DNA from: Neoconidiobolus thromboides FSU 785
Lineage: Eukaryota > Entomophthoromycota > Entomophthoromycetes > Entomophthorales > Neoconidiobolaceae
Length of the DNA stretch: 34,372 bases
Reading direction: 5' to 3'
Assembly (NCBI GenBank): GCA_025603075.1
Contig: MU626444.1
Location: 4,234-38,605, forward strand
The first letter of the stretch is position 1, and the number at the start of each line of letters is the position of its first letter. The position numbers and the translations under genes were made by a program. Positions 22,726 through 32,143 of this stretch are shown piece after piece. The notes under the pieces were generated by a model. It saw nothing but the letters and a program-made list of their open reading frames with translations, did not search any database and had not been told where the DNA came from.

Positions 22726-22762
22726 CCAATCATTAAAGTTTCATTTGAAAATTTTTGATTGG
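22726..22762. promoter_or_regulatory. Inverted CCAAT pair upstream of HTH-module gene
   Basis: CCAAT at 22726-22730 (plus strand) and at 22758-22762 (minus strand), 92 and 124 bp upstream of the ATG at 22634. This is plausible as CCAAT-binding-factor sites, but two pentamers are weak evidence. Confidence 0.3.
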
Positions 22763-23024
22763 AAGGTGAAATGGCTTGGGTACTAAGATTCTTTTTGAAA
22801 AGAATTTAAGGTTGAAAATTAAATCTTACAAATTTGACAATTCTATTTCAAATAATTTGCATCAATTTTTAGAGAAAACTATTTATTTATTTATTTATTA
22901 TTAAATCTATTTTAATTTGTATGGTTTTGACAAAATTTTATCCTTAAATCAACTATTAAATAGGTCCCAGCATAATTAAAACAGCTATATCTTAAACACT
23001 AATAAATTAGCTTTGAAATAAATA

Positions 23025-23188
23025 CAACTGTTGCAGCTCTTTTGTGGCCGCTTTAGCGGTAGTTTTTATAGTTAAGTTGTCTGTACAATTGATCCTTTCA
23101 AAACTTAGCCTTTGTATTTTAACTAGTATAACATAAAATATTTTCTTAAACGAGTGGTAGTTAAGTCGCAAAAGAGCCGCAACAATTG
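23025..23188. mobile_element. MITE-2 (164 bp) with TA target duplication
   Basis: The terminal inverted repeats are about 24 bp. The left end reads CAACTGTTGCAGCTCTTTTG; the right end, reversed, reads CAATTGTTGCGGCTCTTTTG. TA flanks both ends (23023-23024, 23189-23190). A perfect internal hairpin CCGC-TTTA-GCGG lies at 23048-23059. There is no coding capacity. It is a single copy in this window, unrelated in sequence to MITE-1. Confidence 0.8.
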
Positions 23189-23190
23189 TA

Positions 23191-23634
23191 TTTAGACTGA
23201 ATTAAATTATAGTTATTTTTTGAAAGCATGTTTAGTGATATGATATAGCTGTTCTAGCCCTTTACACTTTAATAAAGCTTTTATCAAAGGCCCTTTTTTG
23301 GATATAAAATACAGTAACATAGTATTCGAAACAATTTAGTTAACCAAATAAATTACAAAGCAATAGCGAAATTTAGTATAATAGATTATCTAAATAAAAT
23401 GAAAGCGTAAAACTTAAATGACTTAAATGGTAGCTATACATTTATTATAAGCTAAATCTTTATTTTTATTTTCAAATCTACAACAATCAATTACAAATTA
23501 AGTATATTTAAATAGAAGTTACAATGACCATTTGGCTTAATAGAAAAGAAATAATAAATACCACTATAAACAATATTGAAAATAAATTCAAAAAGACATT
23601 AATTTTTAATAAAAACATAAACAATAAAAAGCAG
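23191..23634. other. 3' flank of group B GPCR
   Basis: AT-rich, with no gene seen; it should include the 3' untranslated region of the receptor at 23635. 22763-23022 on the other side of MITE-2 is likewise featureless. Confidence 0.5.
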
Positions 23635-24624
23635 TTAACTACTTGAAAGCTCAGTCCCAGTTACTAAATCCTTACTTGAGGAATACTGGAAGCTAGCAGT
23701 GGTCTGATAATGCTCATAGTCACCACCTTCTCCCCTGAACAAACTTATTATTCTTTTCCTAGAATCTGGGTGCAAAGTGATAACAAACAATGGATTTAAT
23801 ATCGTTTCACTAAATAATAAAAACAAACAGATACAATCTACTACATACGATCTTTCATAATCATCTATAGCTTCAATGACTAAAACTATAAATTCCGGTA
23901 ATAAACTGCACATATAAAGTAATGTAAAAACAAACAAAAAAGCGATATGTTTTGATTTATAAAATGCTACACTTTTACTGAAGCTACCCGAAGAGGCTCT
24001 CAATCTTTGATTCGTTTCAAAATAATGTAATGAAATCAACCCATAAAATAACGGGATAGAAAATACAATTGGATAGATAATAATAAACATAATTGTAACA
24101 TAAATTGTATGCTCCATTGAAACATGTGTTTCTGTAGTAGAAATACACAGCAAGCCAGAAGGCAAAAGCCTTGATACACCCTTAATTTTGGTAATAATAA
24201 ATATGACCACAGTAACTAATACAATCACTAAAGATATAAAATTGGTTTTTACGTTGCTTATGGTATATGATTTAACAATTGCTAGATAACGAACTACAGA
24301 TAATTGGGCAGTCAAGGCCATGGCTGATATTGCTGTGCCATTATATAATATGGAACTTAAAGAGCAGTAAGCACTCTCTTGAAATTCAATTGGTGTTGTG
24401 GACAAACTCCATTTGGCTATTTGAGTAACATCTAAGGATAAAGCTACTAAGATATCAAAGACAGCTATCCAAGTTATTAAATATGCATCCACCGCTTTTC
24501 CTCGTGTATTTTCAATATTGACTATATATAGAACTAACAAATTTAATATAATTGAAAAAATACTGTAGATAAACATAAATATCTCGAAGGGTTGTGAGTA
24601 AGCGACTTCTTTTGGGATGTACAT
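23635..24624 (-). CDS. Rhodopsin-like GPCR, group B, full length
   Basis: Single exon, 329 residues, seven helices. Landmarks: N28 (TM1), D57 (TM2), C87 and C160 (likely disulfide), R112-Y113 in VVRYLAIVKSY (TM3 end), P191 (TM5), P243 in CSLLPEF (TM6), and N277-P278 with LHPDSRK at helix 8. The tail, from about 290, ends SFQYSSSKDLVTGTELSSS. It lies head-to-tail with the receptor at 26615 (two thirds identical by hand count), and the similarity continues more than 1 kb upstream, showing tandem duplication. It is the best-preserved group B copy and the natural reference for both pseudogenes. Role: plasma membrane receptor with unknown ligand, acting through G proteins. Confidence 0.9.
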   Translation of the reverse strand: MYIPKEVAYSQPFEIFMFIYSIFSIILNLLVLYIVNIENTRGKAVDAYLITWIAVFDILVALSLDVTQIAKWSLSTTPIEFQESAYCSLSSILYNGTAISAMALTAQLSVVRYLAIVKSYTISNVKTNFISLVIVLVTVVIFIITKIKGVSRLLPSGLLCISTTETHVSMEHTIYVTIMFIIIYPIVFSIPLFYGLISLHYFETNQRLRASSGSFSKSVAFYKSKHIAFLFVFTLLYMCSLLPEFIVLVIEAIDDYERSYVVDCICLFLLFSETILNPLFVITLHPDSRKRIISLFRGEGGDYEHYQTTASFQYSSSKDLVTGTELSSS

Positions 24625-25148
24625 GTTGGAATTTTTTAATGTTGGAAATTATAAAGATTAAAATAATTCAATTTTAAATATGATTTGTTTCATTTATAGG
24701 CTTTCTTATGGTTTATTTTTTAAACCTTTCTCATGGTTTATTATCGCGAATTATAAGTTTTTCGGTGAACTAAATTTCTGAATCTATTTTTTAGCTTATT
24801 AGTTTCTAATATTTTCATTTAAAATCACTTTTTTAACCTATCATACAGCTTTCTTTGAGCTTTTCATTGGCTATAGACTTGAAGTTTGAATGTTGATAGA
24901 ACTAAATAATAATTACATTAAAATCTGCATAATTTATAATTTAAGTGCATGAGTTATTATTGAAAATATTATTTTAAATCACTTATTTTATATCTATTTT
25001 GTTTGATATTAAGCAACCTCTCGTTTTCTCTCCTTAATGTATTATAATATGGTGTAATAGCTGGATAATTAAAAGAATTTACTATTTAATAAGAAAAGTA
25101 TAATACTGTAGTTTAAAAATCTTTAAAATCCTTTGATAATAAACATTA
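24625..25148. other. Duplicated upstream region of group B GPCR
   Basis: No gene. Blocks such as CTGCATAATTTATAATTTAA and the stretch around 25035-25140 match the region upstream of the receptor at 26615 (27820-28040), so the promoter was duplicated with the gene. Confidence 0.6.
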
Positions 25149-25283
25149 GGGAGGTCTCAGGCAGCTACTCCCAAAACTTCATTTATTTAGTAAAACGCGA
25201 TATATCATTTTTAGACAAAGTAAACAACTTTTCGTATTTTACTAAATAAGCCAAGTCTTGCGAGTAGTCACTTGCGATCCTCC
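25149..25283. mobile_element. MITE-3 (135 bp) with long inverted repeats and TA flanks
   Basis: The two arms are about 50 bp each and fold back on one another. The left arm runs from GGGAGGTCTC through CTACTCCCAAAACTT to ATTTAGTAAAACGCG. The right arm, reversed, runs from GGAGGATCGC through CTACTCGCAAGACTT to ATTTAGTAAAATACG. TA flanks it at 25147-25148 and 25284-25285. The homologous upstream region of the receptor at 26615 lacks the insert near 28035, giving a natural empty site. Confidence 0.82.
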
Positions 25284-26614
25284 TAATGAATGTAGTATTT
25301 TACTTTTCATATATGAGAAATAGGGTTGTTAGTTTATGTTCTATAAATGTTGAAATTTATGATCATATTTATAAAATTAGAATTTAAGGTGCAAGAATTT
25401 TAGTTGTAATTCTACTTTATAAGTCTTTGTTATATTGTATGCTTTAGAGGTTCTATTTATATCTACATATCTTATTCCGATTTTCATTTGTACATCATAT
25501 CTTGATATAACTTGGTATTTATATTACTGAATTCAACAAAATCCAAGTTTTTCAAATGATTTTGTGAAATTTTAACTTGTACTAAAATTAATGATTTAAT
25601 TATACCAGGTAAAATTCAATTATTACTTATATCATAGATAAAATTGAATACACAAGTATTTGTGATTTCGTCTATTTTTTAAGCCTTTGTTGTCAAAACC
25701 GCCAGAGAGCTACCTGAGTTTTAATCTCTTGTCAAATGCTCATTTAAATTATATCAATAAACTTTTGTTAAGTTTTAATAAATTAAATAAATAGTTAAAA
25801 GAAACTTTAATCCAAAATAACATGTCTTATACAACATTAAAATTAATCTAAAGTTTTTCACTATTTATAGGTTAGTCGTCAATTTAAAGGTTAAGGATTT
25901 TAAAAAAATAAATGAGGCTTTATATGAAAACTTCACAGCATTTTGATTCTCTATTAATGCCTGAAGCTAATTGATTCAACCATTGTTAGCTATTGCTATA
26001 GCTATGGTTTAAAAGATTAAATATGAGGTAGTGTAAAAACCCCCTAATCGTATACACAATCAGAAGTTTTGAGTATCAATTTCTGTTACATGGTTTGAAA
26101 TACGCTCTTACTCAAAAATAATTTTGTAATTACGCACCTGAGGCAGTATTCATCTGTAAAAGCAACAAAAAATATTTAAGAGTGTTTAGGGGATTGAATG
26201 AAGTAATGGTACTTAATCCAAAATTAATGATCTTTTAGCATAAATTTTTATATTGAATGAATGTTTGAGTATTCAATGGAGCCTGGAAACCCTACATTGT
26301 AAATCGAATCCCAATCCTTGTTTTCATGTTCTTTATTTAAGCATTGAAAATGCATAAAGTTTTTTGCTTTATTTGCCTGACTTATCCCTGGCTTACCTCT
26401 ACTTCACTTCCCTCTCGCCCTAACAGCTAAATATTTCACTTAAATCTATAAAGCACTTAGGAGTTTTTTACTCTTATGAAATTTTAAAAAAATCATGTAA
26501 TGAAATAAAATAAATTGGTAACTATAAATAAACATTTAAAAATAAATTATTTATTAAATTCCGAACAAGAATAGAAAATTGCTGGAAGTGCTATATCATT
26601 TACCAAACCTTTAC
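25284..26614. other. Intergenic region between tandem GPCRs
   Basis: The first part (to about 25,800) continues the duplication: GTTTTAATCTCTTGTCAAATG-like and CCAAGTTTTTCAAATGATTT-like blocks recur, diverged, near 28465-28670. No gene is seen. 26250-26420 is less AT-rich, but I find no frame or repeat in it. Confidence 0.5.
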
Positions 26615-27562
26615 TCATGGATACTGGAATCTAGTAGCGGTTTGATAATAATTGTACTCATCTCTTTCCCCTTTGAACAAACTCACTATTTTTCTTCTAG
26701 AGTCTGGATGTAAAGTGATAACAAACAATGGGTTTAATACAGTTTCACTAAATAACAAAAACAGCAAAACATAATCCATCATGTAAGATCTTTCATATTT
26801 GATTATAACTTGAATCATTAAAACTATAAATTCTGGTAATAAAGAGCATATATACAGTGCCGTAAAAAGAGCTAAAAATGCTACATGTTTTGACTTATAA
26901 AACGCTACTCTTTTTCTAAGACTACCTGATTGCTCCTTAAACCTTTGATTCGATTTATAATAATAGATTGATATTAATCCATAAAAAATAGGAATACAGA
27001 ATACAATAGGAAAAATAATGGTAAACATAACTGTAGCATAGATAGTGCGTTCTAAAGAATTATTGCTTTTAGTTATAACTATACATAACAAACCAGAAGG
27101 CATAAGTCTCGATATTCCTCTAACCTTATTAATAATAAAGATGGCCATTATTGATGATGCAATTAGTAAAGAAACAAGATTACTTTTTACATTACTTATT
27201 GAGTATGACTTAACAATAGTTAGGTATCGAACTATAGATAACTGGGCGGTTAAAGCTATGGCTATTATTGCTGTGCCATTAAATACGACAGAACTTAAAG
27301 AGCAATAAACACTTTCTTCAAATTCGATTGAGGTTATAGATAAACTCCATTTGGCTATTTGAGTAATGTCTAAGGATAAAGCTACTAAGATATCAAAGGC
27401 AGCTATCCAGGTTATGAGATAGACATCTACAGTTTTTTCTTGCGTGCTTTTAATATTGACTACATAAAGGACCAGTAAGTTTAATAGGATAGAGAAAATC
27501 GAGTATACAAATATTATTATTTCAAATGAAAGGGTTGTATCATATTCTTTTAGGACATACAT
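26615..27562 (-). CDS. Rhodopsin-like GPCR, group B, tail shortened
   Basis: Single exon, 315 residues, landmarks at the same positions as the receptor at 23635: N28, D57, C87, C160, R112-Y113, P191, P243 and N277-P278. The seven-helix core is intact. The tail stops at RFQYP. In the next frame the following DNA reads MSKGLVNDIALP, matching SSKDLVTGTELS of the neighbour. So a single-base deletion near 26616-26620 removed the last 14 or so residues. The core should still fold, but tail-dependent regulation such as phosphorylation or internalisation may have changed. The gene is head-to-tail with 23635. Open frames on the plus strand within it are shadows. Confidence 0.87.
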   Translation of the reverse strand: MYVLKEYDTTLSFEIIIFVYSIFSILLNLLVLYVVNIKSTQEKTVDVYLITWIAAFDILVALSLDITQIAKWSLSITSIEFEESVYCSLSSVVFNGTAIIAIALTAQLSIVRYLTIVKSYSISNVKSNLVSLLIASSIMAIFIINKVRGISRLMPSGLLCIVITKSNNSLERTIYATVMFTIIFPIVFCIPIFYGLISIYYYKSNQRFKEQSGSLRKRVAFYKSKHVAFLALFTALYICSLLPEFIVLMIQVIIKYERSYMMDYVLLFLLFSETVLNPLFVITLHPDSRRKIVSLFKGERDEYNYYQTATRFQYP

Positions 27563-29075
27563 AATATTGATTTTTATAAGAAATTAGATTTAAAAAAATA
27601 ATGCTCTAAAAAATACTTCAGGTGAATTTATAATACTTTTGATTATTATTCATATTAATTTTTTTGGTAAATGGAATGATTTTGAGTCTATTTTTTAAAT
27701 TTTAAATTTTAAATTTCTAATTAAAATTGCTTGTTTTAACCTATCATAAACTTATGTCTTATATTTATATTGACTATGAATGGTGTTTTAAAAGTGTTAT
27801 TTAACCTAAATAAAGTTTACCAAAGTTTGCATAAATTATAGCTTAAGTACATGGACTATCATTAAAAATACCGTTTCAGGCCACTTAAAATTTAATCATA
27901 TTGTATCTTGTATATCCTCTTATTTTAAATTCTTAATAAATTGTAATATACGATAATAGTTGAACAATTAAGACTATCGATTAATTTATAAAAAGACATA
28001 ACATTGTAATCCAAAAACCTTGAATTTATTCAATAGTAGCTGTGATATTTTTTTCACATATATAAAAACAAGGCTGTTATTGCTTGATATAATGAATTGC
28101 CTGGACCATTATTCAATTTTCAGAAAATAAATAGAATAGGGAATGTTATGCCTCTGATTATCTCTGTTCTCTACTTTTAACATTTGTACTTAACAATTAA
28201 CTACTTGATGGCTTTGACCCTTACAATTTAAATAAAGTAGAATTATTACTTTATGAAACGTAAACAAGAAATCAAATTTGTGACTAATTATATTCCGAAC
28301 CTAATTTGAACATATTTTTTTGATTGTTTTTCTGTTAATTAAGGGTAAAGTAACTATATTGTATTGTAAGTCCTGTTTAACCTCAGAAGTTTCTTTTACT
28401 GTTTTTTTATCCACTATATCACTTAATAGCACTATTTGCTATACCAATCAATTCAATCGAAATCAAGTTTTTTTTTAAGAAGATTATAAAATCCTTTATG
28501 ATAGAAGTAAAATTAGAGGCAAAGTACATTATTTTGTTGTATTGACAAGAAACTATAAACAAAAATATTTAGAACTTTACTTTTGTTCTAAACTTTGCTA
28601 TTAAGGTCCATTAAAAAGCTGCTGTAGTCTTGATTTTTTATTAAATGTCTACTTATATTACATTAATATACATCGGATTTTTAATCAAATTAAACTTCAC
28701 TGCTATCAGGACTGATTTTTTATTCCTAAGACCTTTTGGCATTTATAGCTCAATTAATTTTGATTTCAGTCTTTTTAAAGTAGCTAGATTTTTCTGTCCG
28801 AATCCGTAGAAGTCCAATCTGTACTTAAATATCCTCCTGGAGCTACAGAATTCTATTTCACATCTTTGTTTCTCATCTTTACTTTTCTCCTACTGTCAAA
28901 TCATTTTCTACTAAAGTATTTATAAGTTTACTCTTAATTTTCTTGAAAAAAGTTGGTCAACTGAATAAAATAAAAATAAAATAAAAATAAAATAAAAATA
29001 AGCAGACATTGTAGCATATGAATCTTATAAAAAACATTTTCATTAAAGCTTAAACAAAAAACTCTAACTCAATGA
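27563..29075. other. Upstream region of group B GPCR; duplicated block
   Basis: No gene. 27820-28700 is a diverged copy of 24900-25780 lacking MITE-3. A short tandem repeat of ATAAAATAAAA, a little over three units, lies at 28965-29000. The remainder is AT-rich. Confidence 0.55.
28965..29000. repeat. Short tandem repeat, 11-bp unit
   Basis: Just over three head-to-tail copies of ATAAAATAAAA, perfect by eye. It lies just beyond the 3' end of the receptor pseudogene at 29080. It may be polymorphic between strains. Confidence 0.7.
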
Positions 29076-29079
29076 AGGG

Positions 29080-29788
29080 CGCTATACTATTTGCCAAGTC
29101 CTTACTCAAGTAAAGTTCACAACCAAAGGTGATTTGATAAAAGCTATGTGGCTGTTTTTTTTGGTTTCATTATTTTTCCCTTTTTTAAGCACTATTTGAG
29201 TGGGAAAACTGTTAGTAAAATTCTTAAACAAAAAAATACATCCCCGTATCCTCTTTTCTTTCCAAAGAGTCTGTTTGTTTTATAGAATCCACATCTAAAG
29301 CTAATACAAACAATGGCTTGAATTTTGTTCCATTGTGAAATAAAAATGGTAAAACAAATATATTTCATAAGATTATTCTTACTCATTCGTCGCTTCGATG
29401 ACTAAAAATATTAACTTCTGGAGTCTAAAAGATATATTTAAATGAAAAAAAAGCCAAAAAAGTAATATGGTTTGATTTATAAGGTACTATTGCTTTTATA
29501 AGCCTTTGTAAATTCCCCCTAAAGTTTTGATTGTTTTAAAGTAGTATATTGGCATCATCTCATAAAATACTATGAGAAGCATGAATGTAACATAAAGCGT
29601 ATGTTCTATGGGAGCGTAACCTTTAGTATTGGATGTATACATCAATCATGTAAGCATTAATTGTAATACTATTTTAATTTTAATAGCACCAGAGGTAATC
29701 TTAGCTAATAGTATAATTGATAAATAAAAATCTGCTTTTTTGTCTATTGTTGGTATAAGATTTAATAATAGTTATGTAACAAAATATC
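29080..29788 (-). pseudogene. Decayed group B GPCR interrupted by MITE-1
   Basis: On the minus strand this follows the receptors at 23635 and 33654 from after TM3 to the tail. Blocks include YAPIEHTLYVTFMLLIVF (outer loop 2 into TM5), the DNA for FYKSKHI (near 29470), the TM6 block near 29390-29420, and the helix 8 region near 29270-29310. Stops and frame shifts are frequent, about ten TM5 residues are deleted, and the N-terminal half (TM1-TM3) is missing. A MITE-1 copy at 29147-29246 sits inside the tail-coding region, and another starts at 29791 just past the preserved part. It is third in the minus-strand series 23.6, 26.6, 29.1 kb. Confidence 0.82.
29147..29246 (+). mobile_element. MITE-1 copy 6 (100 bp), inside GPCR pseudogene
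   Basis: Starts TGTGGCTGTTTTTTTTGG, keeps TTTTTTAAGCACTATTTGAG and TGTTAGTAAAATTCTTAAAC, and ends CATCCCCG. It is flanked by TA at 29145-29146 and 29247-29248. The sequence on either side aligns continuously to the tail of the group B receptors once the element is taken out. Confidence 0.88.
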
Positions 29789-29790
29789 TA

Positions 29791-29885
29791 TAGGATGTTT
29801 TTTTGGTTTCACTACTTTCCGTTTTTTGAGCGCTATTTGAGCGGAAAGGTTGTTAGTAAAATTCTTAAATAAAAATACATCACCA
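29791..29885 (+). mobile_element. MITE-1 copy 7 (95 bp) with TA flanks
   Basis: Starts TAGGATGTTTTTTTGG, has the core TTTTTTGAGCGCTATTTGAG and ends CATCACCA. TA lies on both sides (29789-29790, 29886-29887). It faces copy 8 at 30016 across 130 bp. Confidence 0.87.
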
Positions 29886-30015
29886 TATAATCGTGTATAA
29901 ATTGTAAGTTTGATCGTTTCCATAGAACCAAACGATACTTGGATTAAAGTTGTATTGTTTTTGTTTTAATATATATACTTTTATCGATGATTTTCTACAG
30001 ATCTGTTTTAATATA

Positions 30016-30115
30016 TAGGGATGTAATTTTTTGCTTAAAATTTTACTAGCAATTTTTCCGCCCAAATAGCGCTTGAAAAATGGAAAAAGTAATCAAACTA
30101 AAAAAAACATCCCCA
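30016..30115 (-). mobile_element. MITE-1 copy 8 (100 bp), inverted, TA flanks
   Basis: Starts TAGGGATGTAATTTTTTG, has the core AATAGCGCTTGAAAAATGG and ends AACATCCCCA. TA lies at 30014-30015 and 30116-30117. This is one of the least mutated copies. The open frame at 29880-30065 (-) overlaps it and is not a gene. Confidence 0.88.
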
Positions 30116-30235
30116 TAAAGTTTTATACTGAATATGTTTTTATTTATCTTTCTTATATAATATGAATTGGTTTAGACTCGAGGTTTAATTTCTAGTTTTG
30201 ATTCCTTGTAGAGACTAGAAATTAAGCATAAATAA

Positions 30236-30334
30236 TAGGTGGTATCTCTTTTGGTTTCATTATTCTTTCCAGCTTTAAACTTTGTTGAGTGAAAAAACGT
30301 TAGTAGATCCCTTGAATAAAAAGAGACTATCTTA
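30236..30334 (+). mobile_element. MITE-1 copy 9, badly worn
   Basis: Recognisable by TTTTGGTTTCATTATTCTTTCC, the spacing to GTTGAGTGAAAAAACGTTAGTA, and CTTGAATAAAAAGA before the right end. The GCGC core and terminal repeats are degraded. A fragment in the opposite orientation (GCATGAAAAATGAAC, then CATTCCAATATG) lies at 30425-30468, much like the arrangement after copy 5. Confidence 0.6.
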
Positions 30335-31168
30335 TACGAAAATAACTACTTTTTTAGTTAATTTTTCATTAAATAAATTGTCTTTTAGTCTTATTCAAGC
30401 ATTCAATTTTTCAAAATTTATGTTGCATGAAAAATGAACAGAACGGAAACAAAAAAGGCATTCCAATATGGATTTTGTAAAGTTGGATTAAGGCCAGATT
30501 GCAAAATATTATTATTTTAAACCTTTAAATTTATTATACATAGAAATTGAGATATAAAAGTAAAAGCTCACTGTGAGAATGCGATTACATTACCTCTTTA
30601 AGATTAACTATTAAACATTGCTCCATTGTGTTCTTAGAATATTCTTAGTTTTCATAAAAAATGGCAAAGTCGGAATAATATTTGATATTTTTATGTTTTA
30701 AAAATCTATAACCATTTCTACTTCTAATATTTGAAATTTATTATGAATTAGTAATTAAAAACCAATAAATAGGAAATAAAACCTAAAATTATAGTAATTT
30801 ATCTTGTTATTACCTAGTAAATTCTAAAATATTATTACAAAATTGTTTTTTTTAAATAGACACTTAATTTGTTAGCAATTAACATATAAAAGAGTTGCTA
30901 ATCCAATATGATTGTAAAAACTATTTTATTCTTATTCGTTTATTTATTTATTTAAAACACTTAAGTGGATTTTTAAGAATTTAAAAAAATAATATGTTAT
31001 TCAAAAATGTTTTTTATTTTTTGATAATTTTTAATTCATTTAATAAAGGTCAAATTTTATTAATAAGAATATTCTCAAGGAAATACTGGGTAAATAAATG
31101 TGAAAGAATGATAAAGTAACATCTCAAAAATTTAAATCCAGATACTTTTTTAACCACTTTAATCATCG
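30335..31168. other. Upstream region of group A GPCR
   Basis: No gene. The last 110 bp match the promoter of the receptor at 14945. AGAATATTCT occurs at 30636-30645 and again at 31066-31075. The rest is AT-rich. Confidence 0.5.
31066..31075. promoter_or_regulatory. Palindrome shared by both group A promoters
   Basis: AGAATATTCT about 95 bp upstream of the ATG at 31169, within a block shared with the other group A promoter: the palindrome plus CTCAAG, then TGGGTAAATAAA against TGGATAAATAAA, then ATAAAGTAA. Its partner is at 16021-16030. Confidence 0.45.
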
Positions 31169-32143
31169 ATGTTAGTGATCGTCAGCAAAAGTTTATCCTA
31201 CAGTTTAACCTTTGAAATCATTATATTTATATTATGTTCAGTATCACTAGTATTAAATCTGTTGGTATTATACATCACCAAGCATAGATATCAAACAAAC
31301 AAAGCGATCGATACTCAACTAATTATTTTAATTTCAATTTTCGATTTATTACTAGTCCTTTTTTACTTCGTCACTCAAATTATCAAATGGTGTTATGGTA
31401 TAAACGAACTTGAATTTATATCCGGTCCATGGTGCATGTTCAATGCGATAGCTTTCAATGCTGTAGGTATCTTTGCTGTTACCTTAACAGCCCAATTAGC
31501 AGTTATTCGTTATTTAACTATTGTTAAGCGATATGCTATCGATAATTTCAAATCTACAATTGCGACTATAGTACTGGCCTTACTTATCGTATTAGCTTTT
31601 AGTTTAAGTGCAGTGCAAGATAGCTATCGACTAATGCCATCAGGTATGTTTTGCATCACAGTATCTACACCAGGAAATACGACCATTCATACTATCTATG
31701 CCGTTTTTGTATATTCTATTACTATACCTGCGGTGTTATCAATACCAATATTTTATGCACTCTTGAGTGTACATTATTACAAGTTGAGTCAATCTTTAAG
31801 ATCTGATGACTACTATGATAAAGGGAGGTCCTTCTTTAAGTCCCATTATATTGTTTATCTATTATTGTTTACAGTAGCCTATCTGTTTTCTTTACTTCCA
31901 GAGTTTATGTTGTTGCTCATTGAAACAACTACAGGTTATGAACGTAGTTTTATTTTAGATTGTATCGTTTATTTCCTGTTCCTTTCAGAATGTACTATTA
32001 ATCCATTATTTGTCATCACTTTGCATCCAGAAACTAGAGCTGATGTATTAGCTTTGCTAAAAGGTACTTTAACCAAACCTAATCCTAAAGAAGTAGAGAA
32101 CTTCCAATCATTACATAGTATCGAGTTAAATCAAAATAGATAG
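31169..32143 (+). CDS. Rhodopsin-like GPCR, group A
   Basis: Single exon, 324 residues, the same length as its paralog at 14945 and alignable without gaps. Landmarks: N30, D59, C89, C162, R114-Y115 in AVIRYLTIVK, P193, P244, N278-P279 and LHPETR. Differences from the paralog concentrate in the N-terminus (1-11), outer loop 2/TM5 (165-187), and one patch of the tail (302-310). Intracellular contacts (115-128, 218-224) and the tail end NFQSLHSIELNQ are nearly unchanged. That pattern suggests shared G-protein coupling with possibly different ligands (inference). An AATAAA lies about 13 bp after the stop. It lies tail-to-tail with the receptor at 33654. Confidence 0.9.
   Translation: MLVIVSKSLSYSLTFEIIIFILCSVSLVLNLLVLYITKHRYQTNKAIDTQLIILISIFDLLLVLFYFVTQIIKWCYGINELEFISGPWCMFNAIAFNAVGIFAVTLTAQLAVIRYLTIVKRYAIDNFKSTIATIVLALLIVLAFSLSAVQDSYRLMPSGMFCITVSTPGNTTIHTIYAVFVYSITIPAVLSIPIFYALLSVHYYKLSQSLRSDDYYDKGRSFFKSHYIVYLLLFTVAYLFSLLPEFMLLLIETTTGYERSFILDCIVYFLFLSECTINPLFVITLHPETRADVLALLKGTLTKPNPKEVENFQSLHSIELNQNR

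Noticed and set aside
29880-30065. 61-codon frame (-) between MITE copies
   Set aside because: Its ends lie inside two mobile elements and it has no recognisable content.
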